The notes under the pieces were generated by a model that did no database searches, was not told the origin of the DNA, and worked only from the letters and a program-made list of their open reading frames with translations. DNA of 58,029 nucleotides from Jaenimonas drosophilae (taxonomy: Eukaryota; Euglenozoa; Kinetoplastea; Trypanosomatida; Trypanosomatidae): NCBI GenBank assembly GCA_030849065.1, contig JASAON010001563.1, positions 1 to 58,029 of the forward strand, written 5' to 3'. The position numbers and the translations under genes are program-made. Of the stretch, positions 45,529-54,810 are shown in pieces. The first letter of the stretch is position 1, and each line of letters begins with the position of its first letter.

Positions 45529-47578
45529 GATTGATGCGAGTCTGGAAGTTTCACCTGGCCCAACAACACTTCTGTCAAGCTACAGAAAAGTGTAAGGAAG
45601 AGGGGGACACATTACTGGGGTGCAGAGAGGGAGAGCCTCGCATGACCACAACCAGTGAGTGTGGCACACAAACAGACCTTGACATCGTAGTAGTAGGGCT
45701 GATCTCACAAAACCACGGTCACACACTCAAGAGCCAAGCAACTAAAAAGTTGTGAGCTTAGAAGGCAGGCATCCACCTACCGAACTCACGACGCAGTAGA
45801 GCTCCACTGAGCACTGTTATGTCATCGTTTGCTGTATATGTTACTTCCTCGTGCACAGAGTTGGTCAACGAGTTTAGATAATAATGCCGCGAATTAGCTC
45901 ACGCTTGGGCATGAACTGGAGGGAAAGGGTAAGAGAAGTCAGACAGGCTCACGAGGAGTCCTTCCACTAGCAGATGATTGGGTTGACGAGAGCGTAATAT
46001 CTCTGAGGTAGCCAAAAACCGTGAAAAAACTAGTTGTGTTAGAGGAGCACTACGATCATCAAAACGACACAGTATGCCGAAGACCCTCAGAGGAGCTTTT
46101 GGTACGCGCGCAGGACCGAACCCCATTCCAGACAGCGCTCGCACAGAGGTTCTAACCCAAGTATATTAGTTAAGTCTTCCATTGTGGGGGAGAGAAATCT
46201 TAGCAGCAGAAAGCCGAATGACTTGCAAGCAATCTACCCGAGATCATGTCCACTTACGGTGGTGGAGCAAAGCTGTGAAGCAGTACACCACCGCGCGTGT
46301 CATCCGGTGAATGTGAGTGCTGTCCAACGCTGTACCCATTGAAGACTCCACCACACTGGAGAAGAACTGGAGTGTTGTGCGCAAAGCCGCATCTCTCCGC
46401 ACTTGGCGTACTTAATCCAACACCTGAACGAGGGATGGCGTAAAACCATCAAGGTTCGGTGTGTCACCGTTCAACGGGCCCAGAAATAAAGACGACAATT
46501 CCCCTCATTGGAGGCGTGGCACCTGGAAAACATTTGACCAAATCGAGCCCTCATCGTCGTCAGAAGCTCTGTGGTGTCGTCTGTCCGCCTCGCAGGCAAC
46601 ATCTCCGTGAGCACCCGTACATCATGTTAAAGAGCGGTATACAAATCGAAACTAATAGAAGACTGGAGGGGTGCGTTCAGCATTCTCTTTACACACTGTC
46701 GTGAAAACAAGGTAAACCTAACAAATTCTGCGTCTTCAGACTATCCAATCAAAAAGAGAAAGATGAAGCACAATGACAGATGGAGCAATTTGCGCACTTC
46801 AGAGAAGTCACACTCTCGCACAAAAAAAAACACAAAAAAAAGACGTGCGATCCACGTCAGTTGCAGTTTGTTCTCAGACAGTGGACTTCTACTAGTCAAG
46901 TGAACAACATAGAGGCGCTACCTCCCCTTTACCAAATAACCTTGGTCCGTGGCAACGAAGAAGGGTGGAAGTTATACTACGGAGTGCCCTCTTACCGCTG
47001 ACACTACCGAGACAGAAGCACCGGGAGGTGGTGCAGCAAAAGAAGTGCAATCGGCACGTGCCAATCCCGGCGCACGACGCTCGTTGAGATGGAAGGTGGT
47101 CTTGAGGCGTGGAGGCGGGAGGTCAGCATGCCGAGGATATTGGGCACTTGATGGGCAGCCTTACGCTTATTGTAATGTTTCATTACTGCGGGCAGCTCTC
47201 ATTAATGGAGGGATCGTGGAGGTGGCCCAAACAAAACAAATATCAAAGAATCTCGCCACCACAATGTGGGAAGTACGCACACACATATACACGCACTATG
47301 CTGCGGTCCGATCACATCGAACGGAGAGTTGCGTGTCAACCCAGCAAACAGGCGGGGGTCCACCAGGGTGGAGAGGAGCCTCGAGATGGTCAAAGATGTG
47401 GTAAAGGAGGCAGAGTGGATACCCAGCAATACCGCGGAGCAGACTCAGTCACTCCAGTTTCCGGGTGACGGCCACTGAGATGTCTACCAGCACCTTGGCC
47501 TGCTTAGTCATTTACATGGAGCGAGCTGAAGAAGATTCAGCGAACCCCAGTTCATACCTCGGCACAACTGCATCGCGC
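45529..47578. other. 2-kb stretch without a convincing gene
   Basis: This is by far the largest empty interval. Minus-strand frames are short and begin with non-ATG codons. Several plus-strand frames (46459-46704, 46780-47001, 46949-47404, 47109-47468) overlap in different registers, mostly lack recognisable content, and the longest starts with GTG. An A-rich pair of runs at 46822-46841 would be a strong T-tract on the minus strand, over 1.2 kb upstream of the next called start, so it may serve an unrecognised small gene or RNA. Near 46194 (minus strand) the sequence CTAAGATTT recurs as in the H/ACA-like RNAs, but I find no good hairpin before it. No tRNA or snRNA is recognised. Confidence 0.45.
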
Positions 47579-48829
47579 TCAGTTGCCCTTCGCCAGCTTG
47601 ACTGCCAAACGAGCAGCGGAGTCGAAGTCGGGTGCAGAGTGAACGGCCAGGCCGCTCTCCTTGATGATCCGCCTTCCCTCTTCCTCGTTTGTTCCGCTGA
47701 GACGGCACACAATAGGAACCTTCGTGTTGAGAGAACGGTAGGCGTTCACCACACCACGGGCAATGATGTCGCACTGCATAATGCCTCCGAAGATGTTCAC
47801 AAGAATGCTCTTCACATGCTCGTCACCAGTAATGATCTTGAAGGCCGCAAAAATCTGCTCCTCCTTTGCGCTGCCGCCGACATCCAGAAAGTTAGCAGGG
47901 CTTCCTCCGTGGAGAGAGATAAGGTCCATGGTGGCCATGGCCAGGCCAGCACCGTTGACAAGGCATCCGACGTTGCCCTCTAGCGCAATGTAGTTCAGGT
48001 CGTGTTCCTTGGCGAGTACTTCCTTCACATCAATCTGAGTCTTATCCTCCATGGCGAAGATCTCTTTCTGGCGGAAGGCGGCATTGTCATCAAAGCCCAG
48101 CTTCGCATCAATCTCCATCACATCACCGTTCTCAAGCTCCACGAAGGGGTTAATCTCCACCATAGTGCAGTCTTTTGACTTTCCAATGTTGTAGAGGTTC
48201 TTGATCTCCACCGCAGCGCGCTCGGCAGTTTCCCCGCTGAAGCCCAGCTCCTGAGCAAAGGCCACTGCAGCCTCGTGGTCCACACCCTCAGCCACATTCA
48301 CGCGCATCGTCTTGATCTTCTCTGGATTGGTCTTGGCAAGCTCCTCAATGCCCATGCCACCTTCAGCGCTACCCACAAAGATGGGAGATGCAGTCTTGCG
48401 GTCCAGGATAAGGGAGAGGTACAGCTCGCGCTTGATGCCTGACACAGCCTCTGTGATGTAGAGCGTGTGCACCTGCTGACCCTTGGGGCCGGTCTGGTTC
48501 GTTACGAGAGTATTTCCAAGCATCTTCTTTGCAGTCGCCATGGCTGCCTCCGTTCCCTCGCACACCTGAACGCCACCCTTAAAGCCATCGGTGAAGGTTC
48601 CCTTGCCACGGCCACCAGCCAGAATCTGGGACTTCACGACCTTCTTGTCGGTCTTGATCTTGGAGCAGGCAGCCGCCACCTCATCCATCGTGTTGCAGGG
48701 AAGGCCGAACTCCACCTTGCATCCACTGTCCTTCAGAATACGCTTCGACTGGTACTCGTGGATGTTAAAGAAGCGACGCTGTGCGCTGATGGACCCCTTA
48801 GGGGTGCAGAGACGGCCAAGACGGAACAT
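47579..48829 (-). CDS. Succinyl-CoA synthetase beta subunit, mitochondrial
   Basis: This subunit carries the ATP-grasp domain of succinyl-CoA synthetase and converts succinyl-CoA to succinate with substrate-level phosphorylation. From ATG 48829 the product is 416 residues. Residues 1-20 form a basic mitochondrial presequence and the mature part begins [11 protein letters not shown], as in the family. ATP-grasp features include [10 protein letters not shown] near residue 50, the EINPFVE and [11 protein letters not shown] metal-binding region, and the C-terminal ligase domain has [18 protein letters not shown] and [12 protein letters not shown] with the glycine-rich loop. The open frame runs 57 codons further upstream, starting at TTG, but that part holds C/T tracts and reads as untranslated region. 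The enzyme is central to mitochondrial ATP production in kinetoplastids. Confidence 0.95.
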   Translation of the reverse strand: MFRLGRLCTPKGSISAQRRFFNIHEYQSKRILKDSGCKVEFGLPCNTMDEVAAACSKIKTDKKVVKSQILAGGRGKGTFTDGFKGGVQVCEGTEAAMATAKKMLGNTLVTNQTGPKGQQVHTLYITEAVSGIKRELYLSLILDRKTASPIFVGSAEGGMGIEELAKTNPEKIKTMRVNVAEGVDHEAAVAFAQELGFSGETAERAAVEIKNLYNIGKSKDCTMVEINPFVELENGDVMEIDAKLGFDDNAAFRQKEIFAMEDKTQIDVKEVLAKEHDLNYIALEGNVGCLVNGAGLAMATMDLISLHGGSPANFLDVGGSAKEEQIFAAFKIITGDEHVKSILVNIFGGIMQCDIIARGVVNAYRSLNTKVPIVCRLSGTNEEEGRRIIKESGLAVHSAPDFDSAARLAVKLAKGN

Positions 48830-49061
48830 CAGGATGTCAATATGGGTCACAAAGAAATTATAAAGTAGTGTAGTTGTTGATGGTGGCCACGGATTGTAGT
48901 GGTTGTAGCACAAACTATGAAATGCAATGTTACATGAGTCGCCACAGAAGAAAAGAATAAGCAACAGACAGTACGTAGAGTTGATTACACAGCAGGGCAA
49001 CTATCTGTTGAGGCATTCCCTACCAATCATCCATTATGCTTTCAGCAATTGTGACGAGTAG

Positions 49062-49493
49062 TCAATTACACTCACTTGTGAGTAACGCATTCCGGGATAG
49101 CAGCTGCGATGTGGAGTACCACTGTGCCCAGTAAACGGCAGCACAGCACAACATGCATGCCAGGTAAAAGGTGTTGTAGGATGTTGCTGCATCATCGACG
49201 GAGAAAAGGAAACTGAACAATATCAGCCGAATAGATTCAACAACGGCAGAGTTCAGAAGGACCGAGCGATTGATGGGTTCGAGCATTACTGCGATGCGCG
49301 GCATAAGCAATACGAGCAGCGTGCAGGTAAAAAGATGAGGCCCACCCGTCATTGTACTCGCCTCTTCATCGAACCACATCGTGTCAGAAAAAAGATCCAC
49401 TTTGCCGTTGGAATGCAATGGCCATAACATTCTCGCGACCGTGATGCCGTCAGCCACCAGCAGAGCAAGGCTAAACCACCAAATGAACATCAT
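49062..49493 (-). CDS. Small four-TM protein, first of a pair
   Basis: The 143-residue protein has a TM helix at the very N-terminus (MMFIWWFSLALLVADGITVA), a polar loop of about 35 residues, and then three hydrophobic stretches (LFTCTLLVLLMPRIAVML, SAVVESIRLILFSFLF and TFYLACMLCCAAVYWAQWY). The size and the first-helix / loop / three-helix plan resemble ERG28-type scaffold proteins of the ER, but no diagnostic motif is present and I would not name it. ATG 49493 is used since the frame opens one codon earlier at TTG. The next gene codes a protein of the same plan. Confidence 0.55.
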   Translation of the reverse strand: MMFIWWFSLALLVADGITVARMLWPLHSNGKVDLFSDTMWFDEEASTMTGGPHLFTCTLLVLLMPRIAVMLEPINRSVLLNSAVVESIRLILFSFLFSVDDAATSYNTFYLACMLCCAAVYWAQWYSTSQLLSRNALLTSECN

Positions 49494-49675
49494 CAACTAC
49501 TCTGCAAGGTGCTTGAACCACAGAGGCAGTAACAGGAACCTTCGAGAGAGCAACAGGAAGTCCGGCGGCATTAATCATTGTCACAGTAGCATCGGAAAAC
49601 AGCACGAATAGCGGCATTCGTGCGCTCAGAGAATGAAGCTAATTGAGCCACCAGACAGAATTACCAATGGAGTCC

Positions 49676-50170
49676 TTAGCCCGGTACATGACGGAAGTCT
49701 CGTCGTCGCGAACGAATCTCCTTCAGCATTGACGCCTTGGCTGCGGCGTCCCTAACACAATCTGCCCGATAGTTATAATGAATGCGAACAGTGTGTTGAG
49801 TTACAAAGACGGTGCACAAGGAAAGCACAGCAATTCCAACATCAATCATGAAGTGTCGGTCACATCCCTTAGACAGCTGTGAGAACCCCAGTACTAGCCA
49901 GTGCAGCGGCGTCGCGTAGTAGAGCAAGCAACGCAAAAGTGGTCTGCGGAACATCAAAACGTGACAGGTTAGTAGCACCGAAACGATGGATGCACTGAGA
50001 AATCGGAAAGGGGGTCGGTTCAACAGGGGGGGCACAACAACTTCCTTTGGCCCGAGCAGTTCTTCCAAGTGGAGCCGCTGATTACTCCACAACGTCTCAT
50101 TCATCTGCAGCAGCAGAACGAGCGCTTCCATTGCCATCATCCATGACAAAATCCATCTCAAGAGCATCAT
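49676..50170 (-). CDS. Small four-TM protein, second of a pair
   Basis: The 164-residue protein has an N-terminal hydrophobic helix (LLRWILSWMMAMEALVLLLQM), a polar loop of about 35 residues, then FLSASIVSVLLTCHVLMF, LLYYATPLHWLVLGFS and MIDVGIAVLSLCTVFVTQ, and a basic tail (KEIRSRRRDFRH). The plan and spacing match the neighbouring 143-residue protein closely although sequence identity is low, so the two may be diverged tandem duplicates or partners. I do not recognise either family. The two in-frame ATGs at the start are adjacent; the first is used. Confidence 0.55.
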   Translation of the reverse strand: MMLLRWILSWMMAMEALVLLLQMNETLWSNQRLHLEELLGPKEVVVPPLLNRPPFRFLSASIVSVLLTCHVLMFRRPLLRCLLYYATPLHWLVLGFSQLSKGCDRHFMIDVGIAVLSLCTVFVTQHTVRIHYNYRADCVRDAAAKASMLKEIRSRRRDFRHVPG

Positions 50171-50315
50171 CCTACCTCAATGTGCCTAAAGTCCATCGCA
50201 ACAGCATTGCAGAAAACAACAAGGGAGAAGGCAAGTTGATATACGTTAAGTGACTTTGAAGAGCCTCGTACCGCAGTATACATCCGTAGAGTCATTGATA
50301 CACATCACGTCAAAC

Positions 50316-52253
50316 TTACTGAAGTAAGTTAGGAGCTAGGCCAGCCAACAACTCGTAAGTAGCGTCTGTGTAATTGCGCGTCGCACTCGGTGGAGGTGAG
50401 GATGACCAGATTTCGCGCATAGAGAAGATGGAAACATTGGCAGTAATGCTAGACGACGGTATGTTACGGTAGAAAAGAGCCACGCCGCTGCGTTGGGAAC
50501 CATCAGGGAGATACACACGTCCTGTCAGAGTCTGAAGGCCGTCATCTTTGAAAACTTCAACCACGCTGTTATCTACGAAAACGTGGAGCTTCACCCAAGC
50601 GGGGTGCGCTGAGGCGAGTGGGGCACGCCCATGAATACGAGAGGAGGCACCAATGGTGCCCGACAGACTCCTCTCAAGCTGCAAAAGTGGAACATTGGGT
50701 CTCCCCGTCACCGCACTGCAGTTTTGTGTAGGGTGGCTGGATTGCCAGCTCAACACACATCGGTTCACGAAGGGCTCCCTAATTACACTCCACGCTTCGC
50801 ACATTCTCGACTGAACGCAAGCATATGCGCATGTATCCACTTCATCCCCATTTACTTCCAAATCGAGGATTTGATATGCATTGCTTAGCTGGGCGTATGA
50901 AGGCGTGGGAGTAGAGTTGACCTCAGGCATTGCCAAGGAAACCGAGACGAACTTGGAAGCGTTGTGGTTCATCTGAATCATCACTCCAACCTCTGGGGTA
51001 TTCGATGATAACATCGCCGAGCCATCGAAGGCGGATGGTGGGATTGAAAACGTCACTTCAATCTCCTGAAACAACGCGTAACGAGGATCTGAGTCAAGAA
51101 TTGTTAGCGGAGCACCGTCAGATAGCTTCAGATTGCTCGCTGAAAAGAGCTGGTCACGGCGTAACGCCTTTAGCTCTGGCATAGGTGAATACTTCAGCTG
51201 ACGTTCGTCCTCGTCGTATGTCACATAGCGGGGAAGGTTTTGTAGGCCGGACCAACCCTGCTCGGCTATTTGAGATGCGGTAAGTTCCTCGCGAGTCCAG
51301 CCCCACAGTACCCGCTGGCCCAAGATGGAGTCGGTGAACGTCTTTGATGCGTACATGGGGCCAAAGTCAAGCAGCGTTGGACTCCGAGCCGGGTCCATTA
51401 AGAACGTGTAGTTGCCACTTGCGTCAGATGCGTAGGTTCCATATACAACATAATCACGGTGGGCTTCCATATCCGAAAGCTTCAGAAAGTGCTCCACTGA
51501 GTTTGGAACACGAAAGAAATCAGGGCTCTCAAACATGTAGGCCAAATAGTTCGCTGCACTACTGTAGAGACTGTGAGAGTACCGATATCCATCTTGGAAA
51601 GTTGGATCGGAGGTGGCGAACACGACAACGTGAGGATGATCGCCACTCACATCGTGCACTCGAGCAGCAAATGCAACGAGCCATCTGCCAGGTTTTCCTG
51701 GATCCTCCCACCAGGATGTGGGATCTCTGAAATTGTTGCGGCTGATGAGTCCAGGTACATCATCTCCTGTAATGATGGGGTTCAAGGGGCTCATATCCAA
51801 CGACGCCAGGGTACGTGGCCCAGCCACGTCGGTTCGCGACGGGTTGGCGATGCACTGGCGTTCAAATCCTCCCTCTTCAGTACACGTAAACAGTACGACA
51901 GGCACGCTGGCGTTGTTTAACTGCAGAGTGCCAGACTTCATGCCACCACGATTGTACCACCTTCCTGGCGACATTGCCACTGCAGGATTCACCCTTCTCC
52001 ACGACGCGTAATCCTCCGATGTGACGTGATACCACGAGACATTCTCGTCCGTATCTCCGGTTGGATTGTACTGCATAAATAAATGAACGGTACCTGTAAC
52101 AGCATCACGGAAGGGGCCACTAGGATTGCGAATTGCATGAGCAGGTGAGCGAAGGTGATACATCGGTTCATACGGAAGAGAAGACTCTGCAGCTACCACC
52201 ATCAGCACCACAAGAAGCAGACATATGGTCTGACGAATCATGACGTGTGGCAT
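50316..52253 (-). CDS. Secreted GH32-like protein, nucleophile Asp replaced, PAN insertion
   Basis: GH32 enzymes hydrolyse sucrose and fructans. This 645-residue protein has a signal peptide (hydrophobic run at about 8-22) and a five-blade propeller: the nucleophile motif (WMNDPNG in active enzymes) reads IRNPSGP at 41-47, so Asp is Asn43; FRDPT at 175-179 keeps the stabilising Asp177; and FESPDFF at 241-247 keeps the acid/base Glu242 where enzymes have ECP. LWGWTREE at 316-323 is typical. The C-terminal beta-sandwich (HVFVDNSVVEVFKDDG, about 557-572) is interrupted by a Cys-rich insertion at about 450-530 with C475, C479, C485, W488, C499 and C512, resembling a PAN/apple module. Several NxS/T sites fit secretion. 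Without the nucleophile it may bind sugars rather than cleave them; the read could also hold an error at that codon. Confidence 0.82.
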   Translation of the reverse strand: MPHVMIRQTICLLLVVLMVVAAESSLPYEPMYHLRSPAHAIRNPSGPFRDAVTGTVHLFMQYNPTGDTDENVSWYHVTSEDYASWRRVNPAVAMSPGRWYNRGGMKSGTLQLNNASVPVVLFTCTEEGGFERQCIANPSRTDVAGPRTLASLDMSPLNPIITGDDVPGLISRNNFRDPTSWWEDPGKPGRWLVAFAARVHDVSGDHPHVVVFATSDPTFQDGYRYSHSLYSSAANYLAYMFESPDFFRVPNSVEHFLKLSDMEAHRDYVVYGTYASDASGNYTFLMDPARSPTLLDFGPMYASKTFTDSILGQRVLWGWTREELTASQIAEQGWSGLQNLPRYVTYDEDERQLKYSPMPELKALRRDQLFSASNLKLSDGAPLTILDSDPRYALFQEIEVTFSIPPSAFDGSAMLSSNTPEVGVMIQMNHNASKFVSVSLAMPEVNSTPTPSYAQLSNAYQILDLEVNGDEVDTCAYACVQSRMCEAWSVIREPFVNRCVLSWQSSHPTQNCSAVTGRPNVPLLQLERSLSGTIGASSRIHGRAPLASAHPAWVKLHVFVDNSVVEVFKDDGLQTLTGRVYLPDGSQRSGVALFYRNIPSSSITANVSIFSMREIWSSSPPPSATRNYTDATYELLAGLAPNLLQ

Positions 52254-52386
52254 TCGCCCCAGCTAGCCTACAACCCGACAAAGAGAAAGAAGAACAGCTG
52301 GTAGGAATCATATTGACCATGAGTCACACACAGACAGCACCAGGTGATTCACAGCATCAATACGCAGCAATCGTTATATGAGAGGC

Positions 52387-53064
52387 TCACGACGCAGACG
52401 AGCCACCGGAGTCGGAATCGCTCTCTGAGCCCGCACTCTCCTCATCGGAACTGTCACTGGTTTCGCTTTCCTCGCTTTCACTCTCATCGCTGCCACTAAC
52501 ACTTTGGTTGTCATTTTCGATATGGCGATCACGTGCGTACTTCGCTCGGAGCTCTTCCAGCGGAATTGTCCTCTCCTTGGCAAGCTCCGTCAGCACATCT
52601 GGAAGCTCTTCTCCGCCCTTCTTCTCTGCTCGGCGCAAAGTGGATTCATCGTCCCTTGCTCGTTTGGAAGGAATGAATGCGCAGTCCTCGTCGAGGGCTA
52701 GGCCTGACTCAACCGCCAAACGGTGAAAAGATGATCGAAGTCGCTTCGCATGTTGAAACCACACAGAGTCTTTTTCATTGAACTCAAGCGCATTGGAAAT
52801 CATGAGGCCTACGTCATCCTCCACCTCTGAGTCGCTGTGGTACTCGTTCGACTCAATCTTTGTTCTGATTGTGGATAGATCCATCGGAGCTGCGATCGCG
52901 TCGTAGTACCCCGGCACATCTGTCGCGCTCACTGGATGGTGAAACATTCCAACAGTGTCCGCTTTCCATAATCGAGAGACAAAGCTGAGGCACTTGTCCT
53001 TCTGGAATTCGATTCCATCTCGTGGTCGTTTCTGCGACTCCATGTGTCTACGAGCTATATTCAT
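52387..53064 (-). CDS. Bromodomain protein
   Basis: The 225-residue protein has one bromodomain at about 20-120: MFHHPVSATDVPGYYDAI is the ZA loop, PMDLSTIRTKIESNEY the following helix, and NALEFNEKDSVWFQHAKRL the helix that carries the acetyl-lysine-binding Asn (N96). A KRAR patch may direct it to the nucleus. The last 60 residues are an acidic Ser/Glu/Asp tail, typical of histone-associated factors. It would read acetylated histones. Kinetoplastids have several short bromodomain factors that mark transcription start regions, and this size fits them, but I cannot say which one. The second in-frame ATG (codon 8) is an alternative start. Confidence 0.85.
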   Translation of the reverse strand: MNIARRHMESQKRPRDGIEFQKDKCLSFVSRLWKADTVGMFHHPVSATDVPGYYDAIAAPMDLSTIRTKIESNEYHSDSEVEDDVGLMISNALEFNEKDSVWFQHAKRLRSSFHRLAVESGLALDEDCAFIPSKRARDDESTLRRAEKKGGEELPDVLTELAKERTIPLEELRAKYARDRHIENDNQSVSGSDESESEESETSDSSDEESAGSESDSDSGGSSAS

Positions 53065-53192
53065 CGCAACAAGAAATAAGTTGGAGTCAGAGGTTGCAAG
53101 TCAAGTGAAACAACTGAACTGCTGTTGGAGATATGCCTCCCTAACCCATGCGCAGCGAGCGAGCATAAAGCAACAGAGTTGCAGCGGCCAAC

Positions 53193-54629
53193 TTAATTCC
53201 ATTGCTCATTTCGAAGTCTTTCGTCCTCATCTCGAGTAAGACTCCAGTAGCGTCCCTTCATGGTCAAATCACGGTACTGGTGCAATGAGCCACGTCCCTG
53301 TGAGTGTTGGTAGCCATCAATCTCCCCCGTAGTCGACGAATTACCCACAAATGAGTCCAGCTGTTGGTCAACCAAAGAAGCAGGTTGCGAAGGTTCCAAA
53401 CTTTGATAACTGTCAGCTGTCACTGGCTTGGGTCTTTGACCGAAGAACACACCATTGTGTTTCGCACGATATGCTCGTTCCAATGCGTTTCGTTCTCCAA
53501 TCAGTCGCTTCTGCTGAATGTTTCGTCTCATGGAGTTCCGCTTGAAAACTTCTGCACAGAGGAACTGCAAAGCTGGAGCCAGCCCGGTTTGCGGGTGGTT
53601 GTGCCCTAGGGCACAACCCAACGCCGCTGAAACTGGAAAAACGGGAAGTTTTGTCCTTGTTCGTAACTCCTCCAGCTTTGCCTCAATCTGAGACCCCCGA
53701 CTATCTGTAATGAGATCTGTCTTGTTGGCAAAGATCATGACAACTCGGTCATTCAGCGAAGAGGAATAGTACCTCAATTCATTCCTCAACGTTTCAACCA
53801 CTTCCCAAGGCTCTTGCGGAGACGCATCCAGCGGTCGGTAGGAGTCATACATGTCCACCACCAATGCTAACGTTTGAGTGCGCTCGAGGTGGCGTAGGAA
53901 CTGGTGACCCAAACCACGGTTCTCGTACGCACCTTCAATCAGCCCTGGGACATCTGCAACTCGGCAGGTGTTGCCATACAGGTCATGCAACGTTCCAATG
54001 TACGGACGGAGTGTCGTGAATGCGTAGGGTGCCACCTCTGGTTTACTCGAACTGATCGCCGAGAGCACTGACGACTTTCCCGCATTGGGGTAGCCGACAA
54101 GACCGCAATCGGCAATTGTTTTGAGCTCCAGCAAGGCCAGCATGGAGTTCCCTGGAAGGCCGCGCGTTGATTCCAGAGGAGAATGGTTCCATTTGTTGGC
54201 AAATGATGCATTTCCTTTCCCACCTTGGCCACCCTCAAGCAACAACACCTCCATTCCCTCGTCCTCCAGATCGAACAGAGTTTCGTTGGTATCGACATCC
54301 ACCACCTCTGTTCCAAGGGGAAGCTCAAGCCACAGGTCCACTCCACGTTTTCCATGTGACTCCCGGGCGTATCCACAATTCCCTGGAGAAGCAACAAGAT
54401 GGCTTCCCATCTGACGAACACTCGATAGGTCACTAATTCGCCGAGAACAGCGAAGCATGACATTGCCGCCGTTTCCACCATTGCCGCCACCTGGACCACC
54501 AAACTCATTTCCATGCTCATGGGTCATGACGCTCGCCCCATCACCACCATTTCCACTAGCTAGGAGAACCTTTACTCGATCAACGAACTGTTGTTTACGG
54601 TACCATTGGATGGTTCGTCGAAACGGCAT
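53193..54629 (-). CDS. Obg-family GTPase, mitochondrial (MTG2-like)
   Basis: Obg proteins help assemble the large ribosomal subunit. The 478-residue product has the glycine-rich Obg fold at about 15-170 (ASGNGGDGASV, GGPGGGNGGNGGNV, EGGQGGKGNASFA) and then the GTPase domain: G1 GYPNAGKS at 179-186, switch region PYAFTTLRPYIG, G3 DVPGLIEGA, G4 NKTDL and G5 SAA. The short basic N-terminus (MPFRRTIQWYRKQQF) can serve as a mitochondrial targeting sequence, and kinetoplastids have no plastid, so a mitoribosome assembly role is likely. A 110-residue C-terminal tail rich in Gln and Ser has no known domain. The frame opens one codon earlier at GTG. Confidence 0.9.
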   Translation of the reverse strand: MPFRRTIQWYRKQQFVDRVKVLLASGNGGDGASVMTHEHGNEFGGPGGGNGGNGGNVMLRCSRRISDLSSVRQMGSHLVASPGNCGYARESHGKRGVDLWLELPLGTEVVDVDTNETLFDLEDEGMEVLLLEGGQGGKGNASFANKWNHSPLESTRGLPGNSMLALLELKTIADCGLVGYPNAGKSSVLSAISSSKPEVAPYAFTTLRPYIGTLHDLYGNTCRVADVPGLIEGAYENRGLGHQFLRHLERTQTLALVVDMYDSYRPLDASPQEPWEVVETLRNELRYYSSSLNDRVVMIFANKTDLITDSRGSQIEAKLEELRTRTKLPVFPVSAALGCALGHNHPQTGLAPALQFLCAEVFKRNSMRRNIQQKRLIGERNALERAYRAKHNGVFFGQRPKPVTADSYQSLEPSQPASLVDQQLDSFVGNSSTTGEIDGYQHSQGRGSLHQYRDLTMKGRYWSLTRDEDERLRNEQWN

Positions 54630-54810
54630 CACCGTCTAAACAATCTCAAGAAGTTACGAAGAGAGACAAGTAAACATTTTCACATCATTACCAAAGGGAA
54701 ACGCTGCAGACACGAAGTGCCATAGCAGAATCGCACAAAGAGGTCGGGAAGAATCTGTTCTTAATGGTGTTATGAGAGTCTTTACACGAGGCATCACTGG
54801 CAGGACGTGC

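Noticed and set aside
46108..46130. tRNA T-arm-like GGTTCGGTCC on the minus strand
   Set aside because: The flanking bases do not form a T stem and no acceptor stem or A box is present.
46949..47404. 151-codon plus-strand frame in the empty interval
   Set aside because: It begins with GTG, is on the wrong strand, and overlaps other short frames in different registers; no similarity to a known protein or transposase.
48830..49000. 57-residue N-terminal extension of succinyl-CoA synthetase beta
   Set aside because: It starts with TTG, contains pyrimidine tracts, and the mitochondrial presequence begins at the internal ATG 48829.
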